A stretch of 34,851 nucleotides of DNA, taken from positions 891,001 through 925,851 of the forward strand of contig WPIO01000151.1 in NCBI GenBank assembly GCA_009760855.2. Reading direction: 5' to 3'. This DNA comes from Cristatella mucedo (Eukaryota > Bryozoa > Phylactolaemata > Cristatellidae). The first letter of the stretch is position 1, and every line of letters starts with the position of its first letter. Below, piece by piece: positions 21,351-31,000 of this stretch. The position numbers and the translations under genes were made by a program. The notes under the pieces are model-generated. The model saw only the letters and a list, made by a program, of their open reading frames with translations. It was not told the origin of the DNA and searched no databases.

Positions 21351-23660
21351 CTAAGCGCCACCCTTCATCACGACGACAGCGTCGCGGGAGCGAATCGACG
21401 GGTCCTCGTCGAAGAAGCTGAACGGCGCGAGCACCACGGACAGCGTCTTGCCGGGCGTCGTCGTCACGGGCACGTCCTCGGCGGTGGGCACGTGCAGCAT
21501 GCCGACCGTCGCCCAGGCGACGAGATCCTCGTCGACGATGCTCTCGTCGTCGGCGTAGAAGCGCGAGAAGTCGACCACGGGCTGCTCGGGATGGCCCTGC
21601 GTGTAGATGGAGGCCGTGCCGCGCTCCGTGTCCTTGACCTTGGTCACGCACACCTGGCTGCGCGCCCACGACGCGCCCGTCATGACGGCCGCGTCGTCGG
21701 GCAGCAGCATCTTGAGGAAGCTGCCCGACTGGAGCCGGTACGCCTTGGGGTAGCCGAGCGCGTTCGTCCGGTTCGCGTTGAGCACGACGAGGTACTTGGG
21801 CGAGCTGAAGTTGTACCGCACGACCGCTTCGCCCTCGGTCCTGCGCAGGCTCTCAACGAGTCGCGTCTGGCGCCACGGCGTCGGCCGCTGCTGCTGCTGG
21901 GCCGCCGGCGCCAGCGGGTCGGCCGTGCCGTTGTCGTCGGGCGCCAGCTCGACGGCGGCGAAGCGGTTCGGTCCGTCGCTCACGTCCAGGTCGAACTTGA
22001 AGTTGAACAGGTGCACGTGCACGTTGGCGCCGGCGTCCGTGCGCCGGTCGATCGTCCTGCCGTACTCGGGCCGCCGGTTGACGGTGGCGGCGACGTAGCC
22101 CGTCGACGACACCTTCGCCTCGACGACGCCGTTCTGGTGGAGCTCGTAGTCGAACACGTAGTCGTAGTTCCACAGCGTGATGGCCTGCCGCACGACGAGC
22201 ACGCTGTCGGGCATGCTGAACGCGAAGCTGTAGCCGCCACCGTAGAAGTCCTCGGCGTAGTGCCGGCGCAGCGGCAGCGAGTTGCGGTACTCGAACACGC
22301 ATGCCGTGTCCGCCATGCGCGTCGACTCGTCGCGGCCGACCGCGTACAGGCGCGCGTCCAGGTAGACGGCACCCGGCGGGCAGTCGACGTCGCGCAGCAG
22401 CGGGTGCGCGCGCGTGCCCAGCGACCAGCCGTTGTCGAAGTAGGCCTTGAAGAAGTTCTCCGGCTCGGCGCCCGAGTAGGCGGCCACGATGTCCTGCATG
22501 CCAATCTCGTACGCCACCGACTCGCCGTCGAACGCCACGTTGAACAGCTCGACGCCGCTCACCGTGCGAAAGTAGACGTCGAACGACCAGCTCATGTACT
22601 GCACGTGGCTGCCGTCGACGGCGAAGCGCCGCCCGTCCGGGTAGAAGTGCGCCGGCGGCCGGCGGCCACTCGGATTGGGGTCGGCGCCGCGCCGCGTCGG
22701 CGAGCCGTAGACGTCGGCGTAGTCGGCCGCCGGCGGGTAGCGCAGCCGCTCCACGGCGCCCGACTCGTAGGCGACGCGCAGCGCCTCGACCGAGTCGAAC
22801 CGCCGGTCGTTGTAGTAGACGTACTTGACGGCGAAGGTGGCGGCGCCGTCGTCTGACGGCACCTCGACGATCAGGTAGAAGCTCACCGGGTGCAGGTAGT
22901 AGCCAGGCAGCTGGTCGAAGTTGAGGTAGTACCAGACGTACGCGTAGCGCTCGCCGGCGCGACCCGTGCGCGGCGCCGCGTTGTAGAACAGGCAGCGGCG
23001 CCCGCACGCCTCGTCGTACCACTGGCCGAAGCTGTCGTTCAGCAAGCGCCCGATCGGACGCAGCTCGCGCTGCATGTACGCCTCGAGCAGGCGCAGCTCG
23101 ACGTTGAGGCAGAGCGGGCGCGCGCTCCAGGAGATCGGCCGCTCCGACGGGTTGCTGTACGGCTCGAGCGTCGTCGGCCGCCCGACCGGATGTACCAGGT
23201 ACTCGCGCACGCTCCTCGGCCGCTCGCCGCCCATGAACAGCACGACCTTGGCGCGGCGCAGCGGCGCCGGCCCGGCTCCGCCGCGCCGCCGGTAGTCGAG
23301 CACGTCGCTCTTCGGCGGCAGGTAGTCCTCGATCAGGAATATGTAGTTGCTGTCCAAGTCGGCCTTGGCTGCGCGCGTCAGCCGCAGCTCCGCGCGGCCG
23401 AACAGGAAGTCGCGAACGGCGTCGTAGTCGCTCGCCGACATGCCCGCGTACACGTCGCTCCAGGCCGGTCGCGGCTTCGTCTGCGGCAGCGCCGCCGCTG
23501 AGCCGAGGCCGCCGTTCGCTCTCGGCGGCGGCGGCCTCGTCGCGGCGACGACGAGCGCGACGGCCAGGGCGACGCAGGCCAGCCCGAGCACGACGGCCGC
23601 CAGGCGCCAGGCCGGCGGCACGCCGCCGCCACCATCGTCCGAACCCTTTCGTCGGCGAGC
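21351..23660 (-). CDS. Membrane copper amine oxidase, main exon (exon 2)
   Basis: Copper-containing amine oxidase (AOC3/AOC1 family), which oxidises primary amines to aldehyde, ammonia and hydrogen peroxide with a topaquinone cofactor. Positions follow the spliced model of 795 residues. A hydrophobic helix (46-66, LAAVVLGLACVALAVALVVA) after an Arg/Lys cluster predicts a type II anchor with the enzyme outside the cell. N2/N3-like domains follow (PPKSDVLDY), then the large catalytic domain. The cofactor tyrosine is Y525 in TLWNYD, the copper ligands are H574 and H576 (VHVHL) and H749 (MLHVP), and the catalytic base is D435 (YFDNGWSLG). The 49-residue step from Y525 to H574 equals that of human AOC3 (763 residues). 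Sequons NDS, NGT, NFS and NRT fit secretion. The stop is TAG at 21353-21351. The frame stays open to an ATG at 23876, but that ATG is in a LINE tail. Nearly all codons end in G or C. Confidence 0.94.
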   Translation of the reverse strand, partial: ARRRKGSDDGGGGVPPAWRLAAVVLGLACVALAVALVVAATRPPPPRANGGLGSAAALPQTKPRPAWSDVYAGMSASDYDAVRDFLFGRAELRLTRAAKADLDSNYIFLIEDYLPPKSDVLDYRRRGGAGPAPLRRAKVVLFMGGERPRSVREYLVHPVGRPTTLEPYSNPSERPISWSARPLCLNVELRLLEAYMQRELRPIGRLLNDSFGQWYDEACGRRCLFYNAAPRTGRAGERYAYVWYYLNFDQLPGYYLHPVSFYLIVEVPSDDGAATFAVKYVYYNDRRFDSVEALRVAYESGAVERLRYPPAADYADVYGSPTRRGADPNPSGRRPPAHFYPDGRRFAVDGSHVQYMSWSFDVYFRTVSGVELFNVAFDGESVAYEIGMQDIVAAYSGAEPENFFKAYFDNGWSLGTRAHPLLRDVDCPPGAVYLDARLYAVGRDESTRMADTACVFEYRNSLPLRRHYAEDFYGGGYSFAFSMPDSVLVVRQAITLWNYDYVFDYELHQNGVVEAKVSSTGYVAATVNRRPEYGRTIDRRTDAGANVHVHLFNFKFDLDVSDGPNRFAAVELAPDDNGTADPLAPAAQQQQRPTPWRQTRLVESLRRTEGEAVVRYNFSSPKYLVVLNANRTNALGYPKAYRLQSGSFLKMLLPDDAAVMTGASWARSQVCVTKVKDTERGTASIYTQGHPEQPVVDFSRFYADDESIVDEDLVAWATVGMLHVPTAEDVPVTTTPGKTLSVVLAPFSFFDEDPSIRSRDAVVVMKGGA

Positions 23661-23832
23661 CTGCGGCGAGCGAGCGCTTGCTGGCGCGCTCTCCCACGCG
23701 CGACGCGGAGCTGCGAAGATCCGGGAGCGAGGGCCGCGAGAGCCGATGGCGGCGGCGGCGGCGGTGGTGAAAGAGAGAGCCGCAGCAGCGAATAGCCGCG
23801 TCGGCGGCAGCGAACGCCGGCGCGAAGATGCC

Positions 23833-24042
23833 GTGCTTATGCGTGCCGACACTGTGCATGCTGCCACTAACCACATTTACATGCTGACCCTGTGCATGTC
23901 ACCCCTAACCATGTTATTCATGTTTATCAAGCATGATATTACTCATTATTCAATCGCGCTTCCCTTTGCAGCAAATGTGAAGCGCCTAGAAAGAGATTTA
24001 GTTCTCGTAGGGCGCTTTATCAAGTGCATTATTATTATTATT
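23833..24042 (+). mobile_element. LINE-A 3' UTR fragment in the amine oxidase intron
   Basis: Shows GTGCTTATGCGTGCCGACAC, CATGATATTACTCATTATTC, AAGCGCCTAGAAAGAGATTT and (ATT)n, as in the copies at 6940-7295 and 27085-27343. It is inserted antisense to the gene and supplies the spurious in-frame ATG at 23876. Because it contains only the terminal 210 bases, it is a strongly 5'-truncated insertion. Confidence 0.9.
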
Positions 24043-24184
24043 ATATTCGCCTCGAGCGGGGCAGCGCACGCGAGTTCGCACTGCCCCGCTCGACGGAGCC
24101 GACCGACGCTCGGGTCGTCGGCGACCGGAACAACAGCTGCGCCTCCACGACCATGCCTGGGCGACGCCGTAGTGCGGCGTGGAA

Positions 24185-24229
<45 letters not shown>
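24185..24229. repeat. (CGG)n run of about 15 units
   Basis: A pure GCG/CGG run inside the proposed amine oxidase intron. It is the second such repeat in the same CpG-rich block, after (GGC)54. Confidence 0.93.
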
Positions 24230-24230
<1 letters not shown>

Positions 24231-24774
24231 CCTCGCTCTCTTCTCGCGGGACTCGCGTTCTCGGCTCGCTCGCGTACCCGTTCCAACCCGTCCAGCGACT
24301 CGGTCCGCCCGACGACGCTAGAGGGCGCTCACGCGCGAGGGCGTGGGCGCTGTCGCGTTGCGGCGCGAGCGCCGCTATGGGTGGCTTCGTCTTCGGCGTC
24401 TCTGCGGTCGTTTGCCACATCTCGACAATCGGGCCGGCGCCGGGCAACCTCGCGATCGCGAAAGCCGCCGCCTTCACTGCCTGGCCGGATTCCACTGCCC
24501 GCCGGCAGGAGCCGCGCGGTGCGCCCGCGCGAGCCTGGCGCTACCGCGGCAGTCGAAATTGCTGCGCGGCAGCGGCGCGGCGGCGGCGGCGCGAGTCCAA
24601 TAATTCGAGCACGCCACTGGCGTTGGTAGCGCGTGCATTGCCGAGTCGCCGATTGGGACCGTGCGGTCGTCTGGCTGCCGCCGTCGCACCGTCGGGCCGC
24701 GCGTGCGGGTGCGACCTCACTCGCGCGCGCGGCCAGCGAGAGAAAGCACGCGACGCGGCGGCTGCTCGCCTTAC

Positions 24775-24852
24775 CTCCTCCGGCGCCGCCGAGCCACCGC
24801 AGCTAGCGGCTCCGGCGTCGATGCCGATATCGTCGATGCCGTTCTTCTTCAT
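24775..24852 (-). CDS. Proposed first coding exon of the copper amine oxidase
   Basis: ATG at 24852-24850 has a good context (GCTGCC before it, G at -3). The 26-codon reading begins MKKNGIDDIGIDAGAASCGG and ends with Glu-Glu at GAGGAG, directly before the donor GTAAGG. It joins in phase 0 to exon 2 at 23660 and would supply the missing start and a short hydrophilic cytoplasmic tail of about 45 residues before the membrane helix. Against it: no transcript evidence, and a plus-strand frame across the same DNA also ends in a good donor (TATG followed by GTAAGT, at about 24866). Confidence 0.5.
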
Positions 24853-25400
24853 GGCAGCTCGCTATGGTAAGTCCGCAGATCGCGATCGTCAGTGCGACGG
24901 CTCCGGCGGCGCGCGACTGACCGCAGCCACTCGGCGGCGCCACTCCTAGCCGGCGCAGGTGGACGGCGTCCTCTGGCGGCCGCCGGCTGACGATCCCCGC
25001 GAACGGCGAGCGAGCGGAATTCCGGGCTGCGCCGACGTGGCGTACGCGTCGAAAGCGAGTTTGTTTATGCACATATAGGTTACGAGGATCGAGCTTGCGA
25101 CGTCTGCTGATTGGCGCTCGGCGACCGGGGGCAGCGGTGACCGTACGCTCCGCGACTCTTCCGGCATTAGCGACGGCGGCGCGTACGCGCGACGCTAACC
25201 GCAGGCGGCGCGGGCCTTTTTTTATTTTAACGGCTAATGAGCGCAGCTCGCCTAGCGAGGTCCGGGCGCTAGTTACTTTCGCCCGCGTGGCCACGCCCTC
25301 CGGCTCGACCTAGCCGGCACGGTCGCGCGGGGCTACGAGAGGCGCGATCTCGCGAGGCTGCTAGCTAGCGCTGCGTCGGTCGATTCCGCCGCCCACTTCT
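24853..25400 (-). promoter_or_regulatory. CpG-rich region upstream of the amine oxidase start
   Basis: The dense CpG block continues from the gene past exon 1 and fades by about 25400, where AT-rich DNA begins. No TATA box is obvious on the minus strand. Splice donors on both strands near its left edge suggest that it could promote transcription both ways. Confidence 0.4.
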
Positions 25401-26237
25401 TATGCACGCACTCGATTTAAGCTACCGGAAATGCCTGCACAGCGGCGAGAGTATGCATGCTTTTACAGTCTAATTTTTTATTATTTATTATTATAATTTA
25501 TTGTAATTATTATGTTATAATATTATAATATTGTAAATGCAGTGTAAATAAACTCTCAGCAAATTTATGGCCAGTTCATGCGCCATTTCTTAACAAAGTT
25601 TCAGTCCTGTAGTTTAACGCTCTCGCAACAGCACGTACGTGACGACGCGCAAAACGCCAAAGTGGGTTCACAGGAGACGTGTATTCGTTCATTCTCGCTG
25701 GGCTAAATCAAGGCCATACACTGGCCGCAGCGGTAATATCGAGGCCATAAGCTGGTACCGTAGAGCTGGACTTGCAAGGCCACAAACACCGCTTGGGCGT
25801 TAACACCCCTTGGCCATAAACTGGCAGCAGCGGGAATAACCTGGCCATAAGCGCCACCGCCCTTTATGCCGATAGCTAGGCAACAAATCAGCCACGGGTC
25901 TTTCATATTTGTGCACTCGATTTGAGCAGCCTCGCAGGGCTGCGCTTTGGCAACTAGGAGCCAGCCAGATTTCTTTCCTGTCTATATCCACGAAGTGTCT
26001 AGTGAGGCGCGTAGCTCTCTGAAGGAGGAGGCATACATGTTTTTTCATTGTACTTGTCACTCTTCTCGCTCGTGCAGTTAATGAACAGTTCGCAGGGCTC
26101 GATGCTGGCAGCTGTGCTCACATTTGGAGGTTGGCTTCCGCGACGCAACTGGCAGAAAGGCTTTTTAGGGGTAGGAGGCCCGAAGGAGTTTCGTATGGAG
26201 TTCTTTGGGCTCGGAGGCGTTATCAGGAGGTAGCATC
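25401..26237. other. AT-rich stretch and diverged tandem units, no gene
   Basis: 25478-25550 is AT-rich with an AATAAA (GTGTAAATAAACTC, about 25545) that could serve as a plus-strand poly(A) signal. Between about 25711 and 25860 a GGCCATAAACTGGC-type unit recurs four times (starts near 25711, 25746, 25810 and 25843) with a variable GCAGCGGTAATA part. No supported coding frame was seen. Confidence 0.4.
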
Positions 26238-26560
26238 TTTAATAATAATAAAAATACATTTGCATAGCGCCATCAGAGACCTGAACTTTTTCTAGGTGCT
26301 TTACAGATGCTGCATAGAAAGCGATATCAAATGATTGTTTGTAACATCCGCAAGCAGCAGGCAAAGTGTAAGCAGGTACACGCACACGAAAAATGAATCG
26401 CAAAGACCCGCCGAACTAAAAAGGTGCGTTTTAAGCTTCATTTTAAATGTCGTCATGTCAGGGTACGTCGTGACGTGCATCGGCATTGAGTAAGGTAGCG
26501 AGGCTTTGAGACCACAGGAACTAAAGGCACGGTCACCAAGGGTTTTGAGGTTCGTATAAA
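26238..26560 (-). mobile_element. LINE-A-type 3' end, minus strand
   Basis: Begins with the (AAT)n tail and TTTGCATAGCGCCATCAGAG. GGTGCTTTACAGATGCTGCA, the AAAAAGGTGCGTTTTAAGC block and the GTCATGTCAGGGTACGTCGTGACG coding part follow, then the TTTGAGACCACAGGAACTAA segment. It is closest to the copy at 6079-6440. Confidence 0.8.
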
Positions 26561-27084
26561 GTATGGCTATACGATTCTGACTCGAATCGTATGACTACAA
26601 TGCGACATGTGCGCTCCGCTTGTCGTACGCGCGTTAAAACTCGAGTCGTCTGTGCTGGGGGTGGGGTTGGCTGAGAATACGCAAGTCAGCTACCGCCTTG
26701 TACGTAACATTTTAGCTCGCATCCGATTCATATTCATCTTGGTACGATTCGCGGCTACGCAGTCTACGATCGCCACAGTCAACTCATTTGACGCATTGAT
26801 TGATTGACACGATCGACGCATTTGCATTTTTAAGTAAGCGAGCGAATGAGAGCGCAGCGCGGCAGCTGCTGCTGCTGCGGCGGCGGCGACGTGAAGGCGA
26901 ACTGACGAGCACTCCATTCGCTGCTTCCGGCAGCTGCTTGGCAGTCGCTTGTCTGCACGGCGCGAGCTCGCCTGCGGGCAACTCGGAGACGCCGCACTTA
27001 GGCTCTTAGGCTATAGCCGAGTAAGGCCCGTCGGAGCGTGATTCGGTGCCATAGTACCGTTCGCGGCTCGTTTTGGCAGAGGCG
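26561..27084. other. No gene recognised
   Basis: A short CTG/CGG run (about 26863-26889) is the only notable structure. Open frames here have no support. Confidence 0.35.
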
Positions 27085-27765
27085 TAATAATAATAATAAT
27101 AATAATAATAACAATAATGCACTTGATAAAACACCCTCGGATAACTCAATCTCTCTTTAAGCGCTTTACATTTGCTGCAAAGGGAAATGCAATTGAATGG
27201 TCAGTAATATCGTCAAAAAGAATACTTGATAAACAAACAAAATGAATAACATGGTTAGGGGTGAAATGCACAGGGTCAGCATGCAAATGTGGTTAGTGGC
27301 AGCATGCACAGTGTCAGCACTCATAAGCACGTGAAGGACGAATCACAGGGACCCACTCAATGCTGTGCTAAATAAGTGTGTTTTCAAGTTCTTTTTAAAT
27401 GTGGTCAGGTCAGGGGATGTTCTGACGCAGGTCGGGAGGGAGTTCCAGGCTTTGGAAGCATACGAACTAAATGCACGGTCTCCAAAGGATTTGAGGTTTG
27501 TACGGGGTATTTGTAGACTGTTGGATTGCGAAAAGCGGGTGGCACGATGCTTGGCCTGATGGGGGAGTATATCTGACAGATAGGCAGGAGCCAAAGAATG
27601 AAGGGACCTAAAAGTGAGCGACAAAACCTTGAAGTCAATCCGTTGCTTGACTGGTAGCCAGTGCAGGTCAGCGAGAAGTGGAGTAATGTGGCAACTGCGA
27701 CGCTCACGACAGACAAGCCTAGCTGTGGAGTTTTGCACCGGCTGCAATTGCCTGATCGCACATGC
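27085..27765 (-). mobile_element. LINE-A 3' end with the best-preserved ORF2 C-terminus
   Basis: A 134-codon frame on the minus strand (27747 to the stop at 27343) carries the CR1/L2-type ORF2 end: TARLVCRERRSCHITPLLAD, LHWLPVKQRIDFKVLSLTFR, LAPAYLSDILPHQAKHRATR, SSYASKAWNSLPTCVRTSPD and KTHLFSTALSGSL. The 3' UTR and an (AAT)n tail (27088-27110) follow. The intact frame suggests that this is the youngest LINE-A copy here, though it lacks the RT core. Confidence 0.92.
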
Positions 27766-28199
27766 TAGTAGGCCAACAGCGAGTTCCGCGCCCGGCTACA
27801 GAGCTTCACATGGCGCCCCCTCCCCCTGTCAAAAATCGCTGCAAAATAGCTCCACTACAGAAGAATTGAAAAAAACACATGCTAGCAGGCACATCGAGTC
27901 GAGAAAGATTTAGTAATTGCAGTACGTGTGTAGGGGCACGTGGGCAGGCACTCAAAGGCAGAAAGTCAATAGCTGGATAAGGATAAGTCACGTGCCGGCA
28001 TGGAGCGCGCCCATTGGGCGGACGGAACCTCGGCTAAGGGTGGAACCGCATGGTGGCGATGGTGGGCCCACACGGGTACCGTGTAGCTATCGCAGCTTTA
28101 ACTTAGGTGAATTTTAATATCCTTGAACGCGGCAAACTGGTTTACAGTTTGAAAGTAAATATTTTCCTGTGTTTTTTCTCTATGCTTTACAATGCCAAA
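27766..28199. other. No gene recognised
   Basis: Contains a GGCGCCCCCTCCCCC run at about 27815 that resembles hAT-type ends only loosely. No coding support. Confidence 0.3.
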
Positions 28200-29187
28200 T
28201 CAGAGGGCCGATCTTGCCCCAGTGATAGAGGCTCTTAGATAGGACGAGATTGTCTTCAGCTTGCTAAAGGAACGTTCAGCAGTGGCAGCTGATACAGCTA
28301 CGGTGAGAGGAACTTGCAAGGTGACTCTCAAATTAAGAAAACAAATCTCTATAACTGGCAATGAAAGACATGAGTTCGACGGTGGTCTTTGGTGCCGAGT
28401 TATGACTCGCGACAAAAAACATTTTACAGTCGCATATTTCGTTGTACAGCTCTGTTCCAACAACATCTAAACAATAGAAGACTCCAAGAAATTGCTGGCA
28501 GAGTGTGGTCGGGTCAAGTGTCTTCAAAAGCTTCTCAACTTCAAATGAGAAACCAAATTTGGCATCAAGATCTGTGAGCCGGGAAAATCTAGTTTGTTGT
28601 TTCTTGTCGGAGATAGTCTTTGTTGTTCTTAATTATTCCTAAAATCTCCTCCTCTACCAAAGAGACCAGCATCTTGAGAGAATCATCCAGACATCTTTGT
28701 CCTTTGACAGATTCTTCGTTAAACTGCAACTCTCCACAATTCACATCTTCTTTTGGCTTCTAGTAGTGATTCTTGGCAAAGGTCTCCTCGAAGTCTTGAC
28801 AACTCAATCTCAAGCGAATGGATATCACAAGAGGCGTCTTTGAAGCTCATCTTTGGATGCTGCAGTATTTTATGAACAATTAATCTTTCTTATGATGCTG
28901 TACCAAAATGGTAACAGAGCCATCAAGTTAAAAGTTCAAAATACAATATAGGAGACTGCCAGCTCCACTTCTTGTTTCAAGTGTTCTTCACGTGTCATCA
29001 GACAGTTGCTCCAAAAGACCTGCGACGTTGCATTGAAACAAGGACTTGCTTGAAATAAAGATTTGTATTCTCGCATGAAAATTTAAAAAAAGAATATGTA
29101 CAATCCAAGGTTACTTGTGGCTCCTCCTTGACCTTGGCTCGCGGGGAGGTACGCCCCCCCCCCAGGCCACCGCTTGCTACGCCTCTG
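28200..29187 (-). mobile_element. hAT DNA transposon remnant (ZMYM/TTF-type transposase)
   Basis: The minus strand shows the hAT dimerisation region (TVAVSAATAERSFSKLKTIS, about 28235-28295), preceded in another frame by ELYNEICDCKMFFVASHNSA and PKTTVELMSFI (about 28345-28445). Further upstream are DLDAKFGFSFEVEKLLKTLD (about 28520-28580) and KKQQTRFSRL. Several frame breaks make it inactive. The upstream end reads CAGAGGCGTAGCAAGCGG (29187-29170), the kind of terminal sequence seen in hAT elements. The opposite end and an 8-base target duplication were not found. Confidence 0.75.
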
Positions 29188-30363
29188 CACTCTGGTACCA
29201 GTGTGCCTAACTGGCCCGACGGGGCCACGCTCGCTCTGAGAGCGAAGTACTACGCCGGCTATGTCGTGACGGCACGGCTGCCGGACGCTCTTCGGCAGCT
29301 CGCTGAAGATAGATGCTGACCCTGGACATGACGTCGACGGCCATTTTTTTGCTTCCTGAGGGGAGGGGGAGGGGGCATCGCAGCGGCCGGCAAGCGACGC
29401 CGGCTGCGGCGGCGGCCGAGCGAGCTTACGTCTTTGGTGAGATCTTGGAGAGATTCTCACTGCGGTACTGCCTGTCGGTTTTTGGGACCGATAGCGAATT
29501 TTCAAACGGGTCTTTCCTCGTCTAGTCTCTGCCCGGGAGGGGGCTAACTAATTTCAACTCTGTTGGGTCGGCGGCAAGCTTCTACGTGCACTGTGCACGC
29601 ATACTGCCGCTGCATGGTCGTTGTCGTATGTGACGTATCCTCCGCCGCCTGCAGCTGGACGGCAGGCGGCGGAGGATATTCGAGGTCCCTTTTAGTATGA
29701 GCATTAAATAACCGCGCTCGTAGCAGTGCCATCTGTTACAAACTCGCGTTTGAGGCGTGACTATTTAAGTAGAAGCAATCTTTTGAGTGATTGAAGTAAG
29801 ATTAGATCGGACTAGCACATAGGCCTCGTTCTGGCGCTCAAGCAGATTTTGTCAGCAAGCGAAGGGCCGTGGTTAAATAGAACCTGACGCTCTCGCGCGC
29901 GCTTCTGAACTCTGCGAGATATCAGGTATAGGCGTTGTCGATGGCGATGGTGTGCGGCCGTCGTCTGCACGTGGGCCGGAAGTCCGAAAGCCACTTCCAC
30001 GCCTCACTAGCCGCACTTGGACTTGGCCAGTTCTGACAGGCGTCCCGCCGTTTGAGTGGCATTCGTGCGATAGACGTAGTTATTTCAAGAGGTCTTACAT
30101 TTTCCTATTTCAGAAAAGAGATTGTAACTGAGAATTATGAACTTCTTCTGTGATTGCCACCCGACTGCTTCGAAGTGCTGAACGATTCGTCACGATGCGA
30201 TGTCTCCCAGTCCGGACGCACCACATCTTAGTCAGCCGAAACCTCCTGGCGTTAGGTGGCGCTAGGGTCCTCTCGCATGATCGCACATAGACGATCGTCG
30301 TGCCCATCGATCGGTGGCTCCAATACCGCGGCCATTGCCAGACATCGCGTATGTTAGCCGATC
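29188..30363. other. No firm gene; one perfect hairpin
   Basis: GC-rich segments (29190-29440 and 29860-30060) alternate with ordinary sequence. The frames seen are not supported by domains. See the separate hairpin entry. Confidence 0.35.
29636..29678. repeat. Perfect 17-bp-arm hairpin
   Basis: The left arm TATCCTCCGCCGCCTGC (29636-29652) is exactly complementary to 29662-29678, with a 9-base loop. No function can be assigned. Confidence 0.9.
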
Positions 30364-30615
30364 GTGCGGTGGGTGAGTGCTGCGAGTGACTGCTGCTGGG
30401 AAGAGTTTTGCTCGATCGAGGAAGAGTTGCGCTCGTTCATCTCAGTGAGAGATCTTAGGCCACCCCACCGTCGTTTGCTATTGGTTCGAGTGACGTCTGA
30501 GCCAAAGCGCAGCGCGGAAGCGCTGTCCGAAATACAAAAACAACTGCACCTACTCGGCGGGCTATTGGAAATAATTGTCGCCGTCGTAAGAGGCACCAGC
30601 TTGCCGTGCCGATGA
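30364..30615 (+). CDS. Unidentified ORF, weak support
   Basis: The 83-codon frame from ATG 30364 has coding-like composition in its second half (includes SAEALSEIQKQLHLLGGLLE, then IIVAVVRGTS). The opposite strand is also open over the same bases, and an internal splice donor (GGTGAGTGC near 30370) is possible. No domain is recognised. Confidence 0.18.
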   Translation: MRWVSAASDCCWEEFCSIEEELRSFISVRDLRPPHRRLLLVRVTSEPKRSAEALSEIQKQLHLLGGLLEIIVAVVRGTSLPCR

Positions 30616-30637
30616 CGCGCGAGTAGTTAGTAAGAAC

Positions 30638-30727
30638 ATGCCAGCCGTAGAGAATCTAGAAGAATCTAAGGACAATAACCAAGGCCATTTCTCCTCGTGG
30701 AGGGCGCTAAAAGTGTGGCTGGAATAG
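30638..30727 (+). CDS. Small unidentified ORF, 29 residues
   Basis: ATG with A at -3 (AAGAACATG) opens MPAVENLEESKDNNQGHFSS, followed by WRALKVWLE and TAG. The composition is typical of protein rather than noise. The frame is open upstream to 30589. It lies directly before a (CT)n tract. It may be an exon, a short peptide or chance. Confidence 0.2.
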   Translation: MPAVENLEESKDNNQGHFSSWRALKVWLE

Positions 30728-30735
30728 GTGACCAT

Positions 30736-30736
<1 letters not shown>

Positions 30737-30811
<75 letters not shown>

Positions 30812-30846
30812 GCTCTCTCTCTCTCTTTCGCTCTATCTCTCTCTCT
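30737..30846. repeat. (CT)n microsatellite with CGCTCT variants
   Basis: About 50 CT dinucleotides with a few G, TT and A interruptions in the right third. Confidence 0.95.
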
Positions 30847-30917
30847 TAATTTGAGATACCGCAGCTACACTCGTATGACGGATGCTTTGCAGTTGAGATA
30901 CACCGTTTGACCGCTGT

Positions 30918-31000
30918 TTGATAATAATAGTCATATTACATTTGTTACAGCACCCTAAGAGAAATCAATCTCTTTCTAGGCACTTTATATTTGCTGCAAA
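30918..31000 (-). mobile_element. LINE-A/SINE tail fragment, minus strand
   Basis: The GATAATAATAG tail, CATTTGTTACAGCACCCTAA, AATCAATCTCTTTCTAGGCA and CTTTATATTTGCTGCAAAG are the complement of the shared terminal block. No head or coding part remains. Confidence 0.7.

Larger units (their letters stand above)
23661..24774 (-). other. Proposed intron 1 of the amine oxidase gene
   Basis: The donor GAG followed by GTAAGG (24774 downward) and the acceptor CGCTCGCTCGCCGCAG (ending at 23661) are both phase 0, so exon 1 joins in frame to ARRRKGSDDG. Inside lie a plus-strand LINE-A tail (23833-24042) and a CGG run (24185-24229). The acceptor tract is C-rich with interspersed G. A second candidate (GATCTTCGCAG, exon from 23710) would need a phase 1 donor. 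Confidence 0.45.

Noticed and set aside
21853-23874. 673-codon minus-strand frame beside the amine oxidase frame
   Set aside because: Arg/Ala-rich shadow of the amine oxidase in another phase; no domain, while the adjacent frame has all catalytic residues.
24179-24949. 256-codon plus-strand ORF from the CGG run
   Set aside because: Low-complexity start and no domain; lies antisense to the proposed amine oxidase intron and exon 1. Its donor at 24866 is kept as a finding.
29083-29505. 140-codon minus-strand ORF
   Set aside because: Crosses the hAT end and G-rich sequence; no domain.
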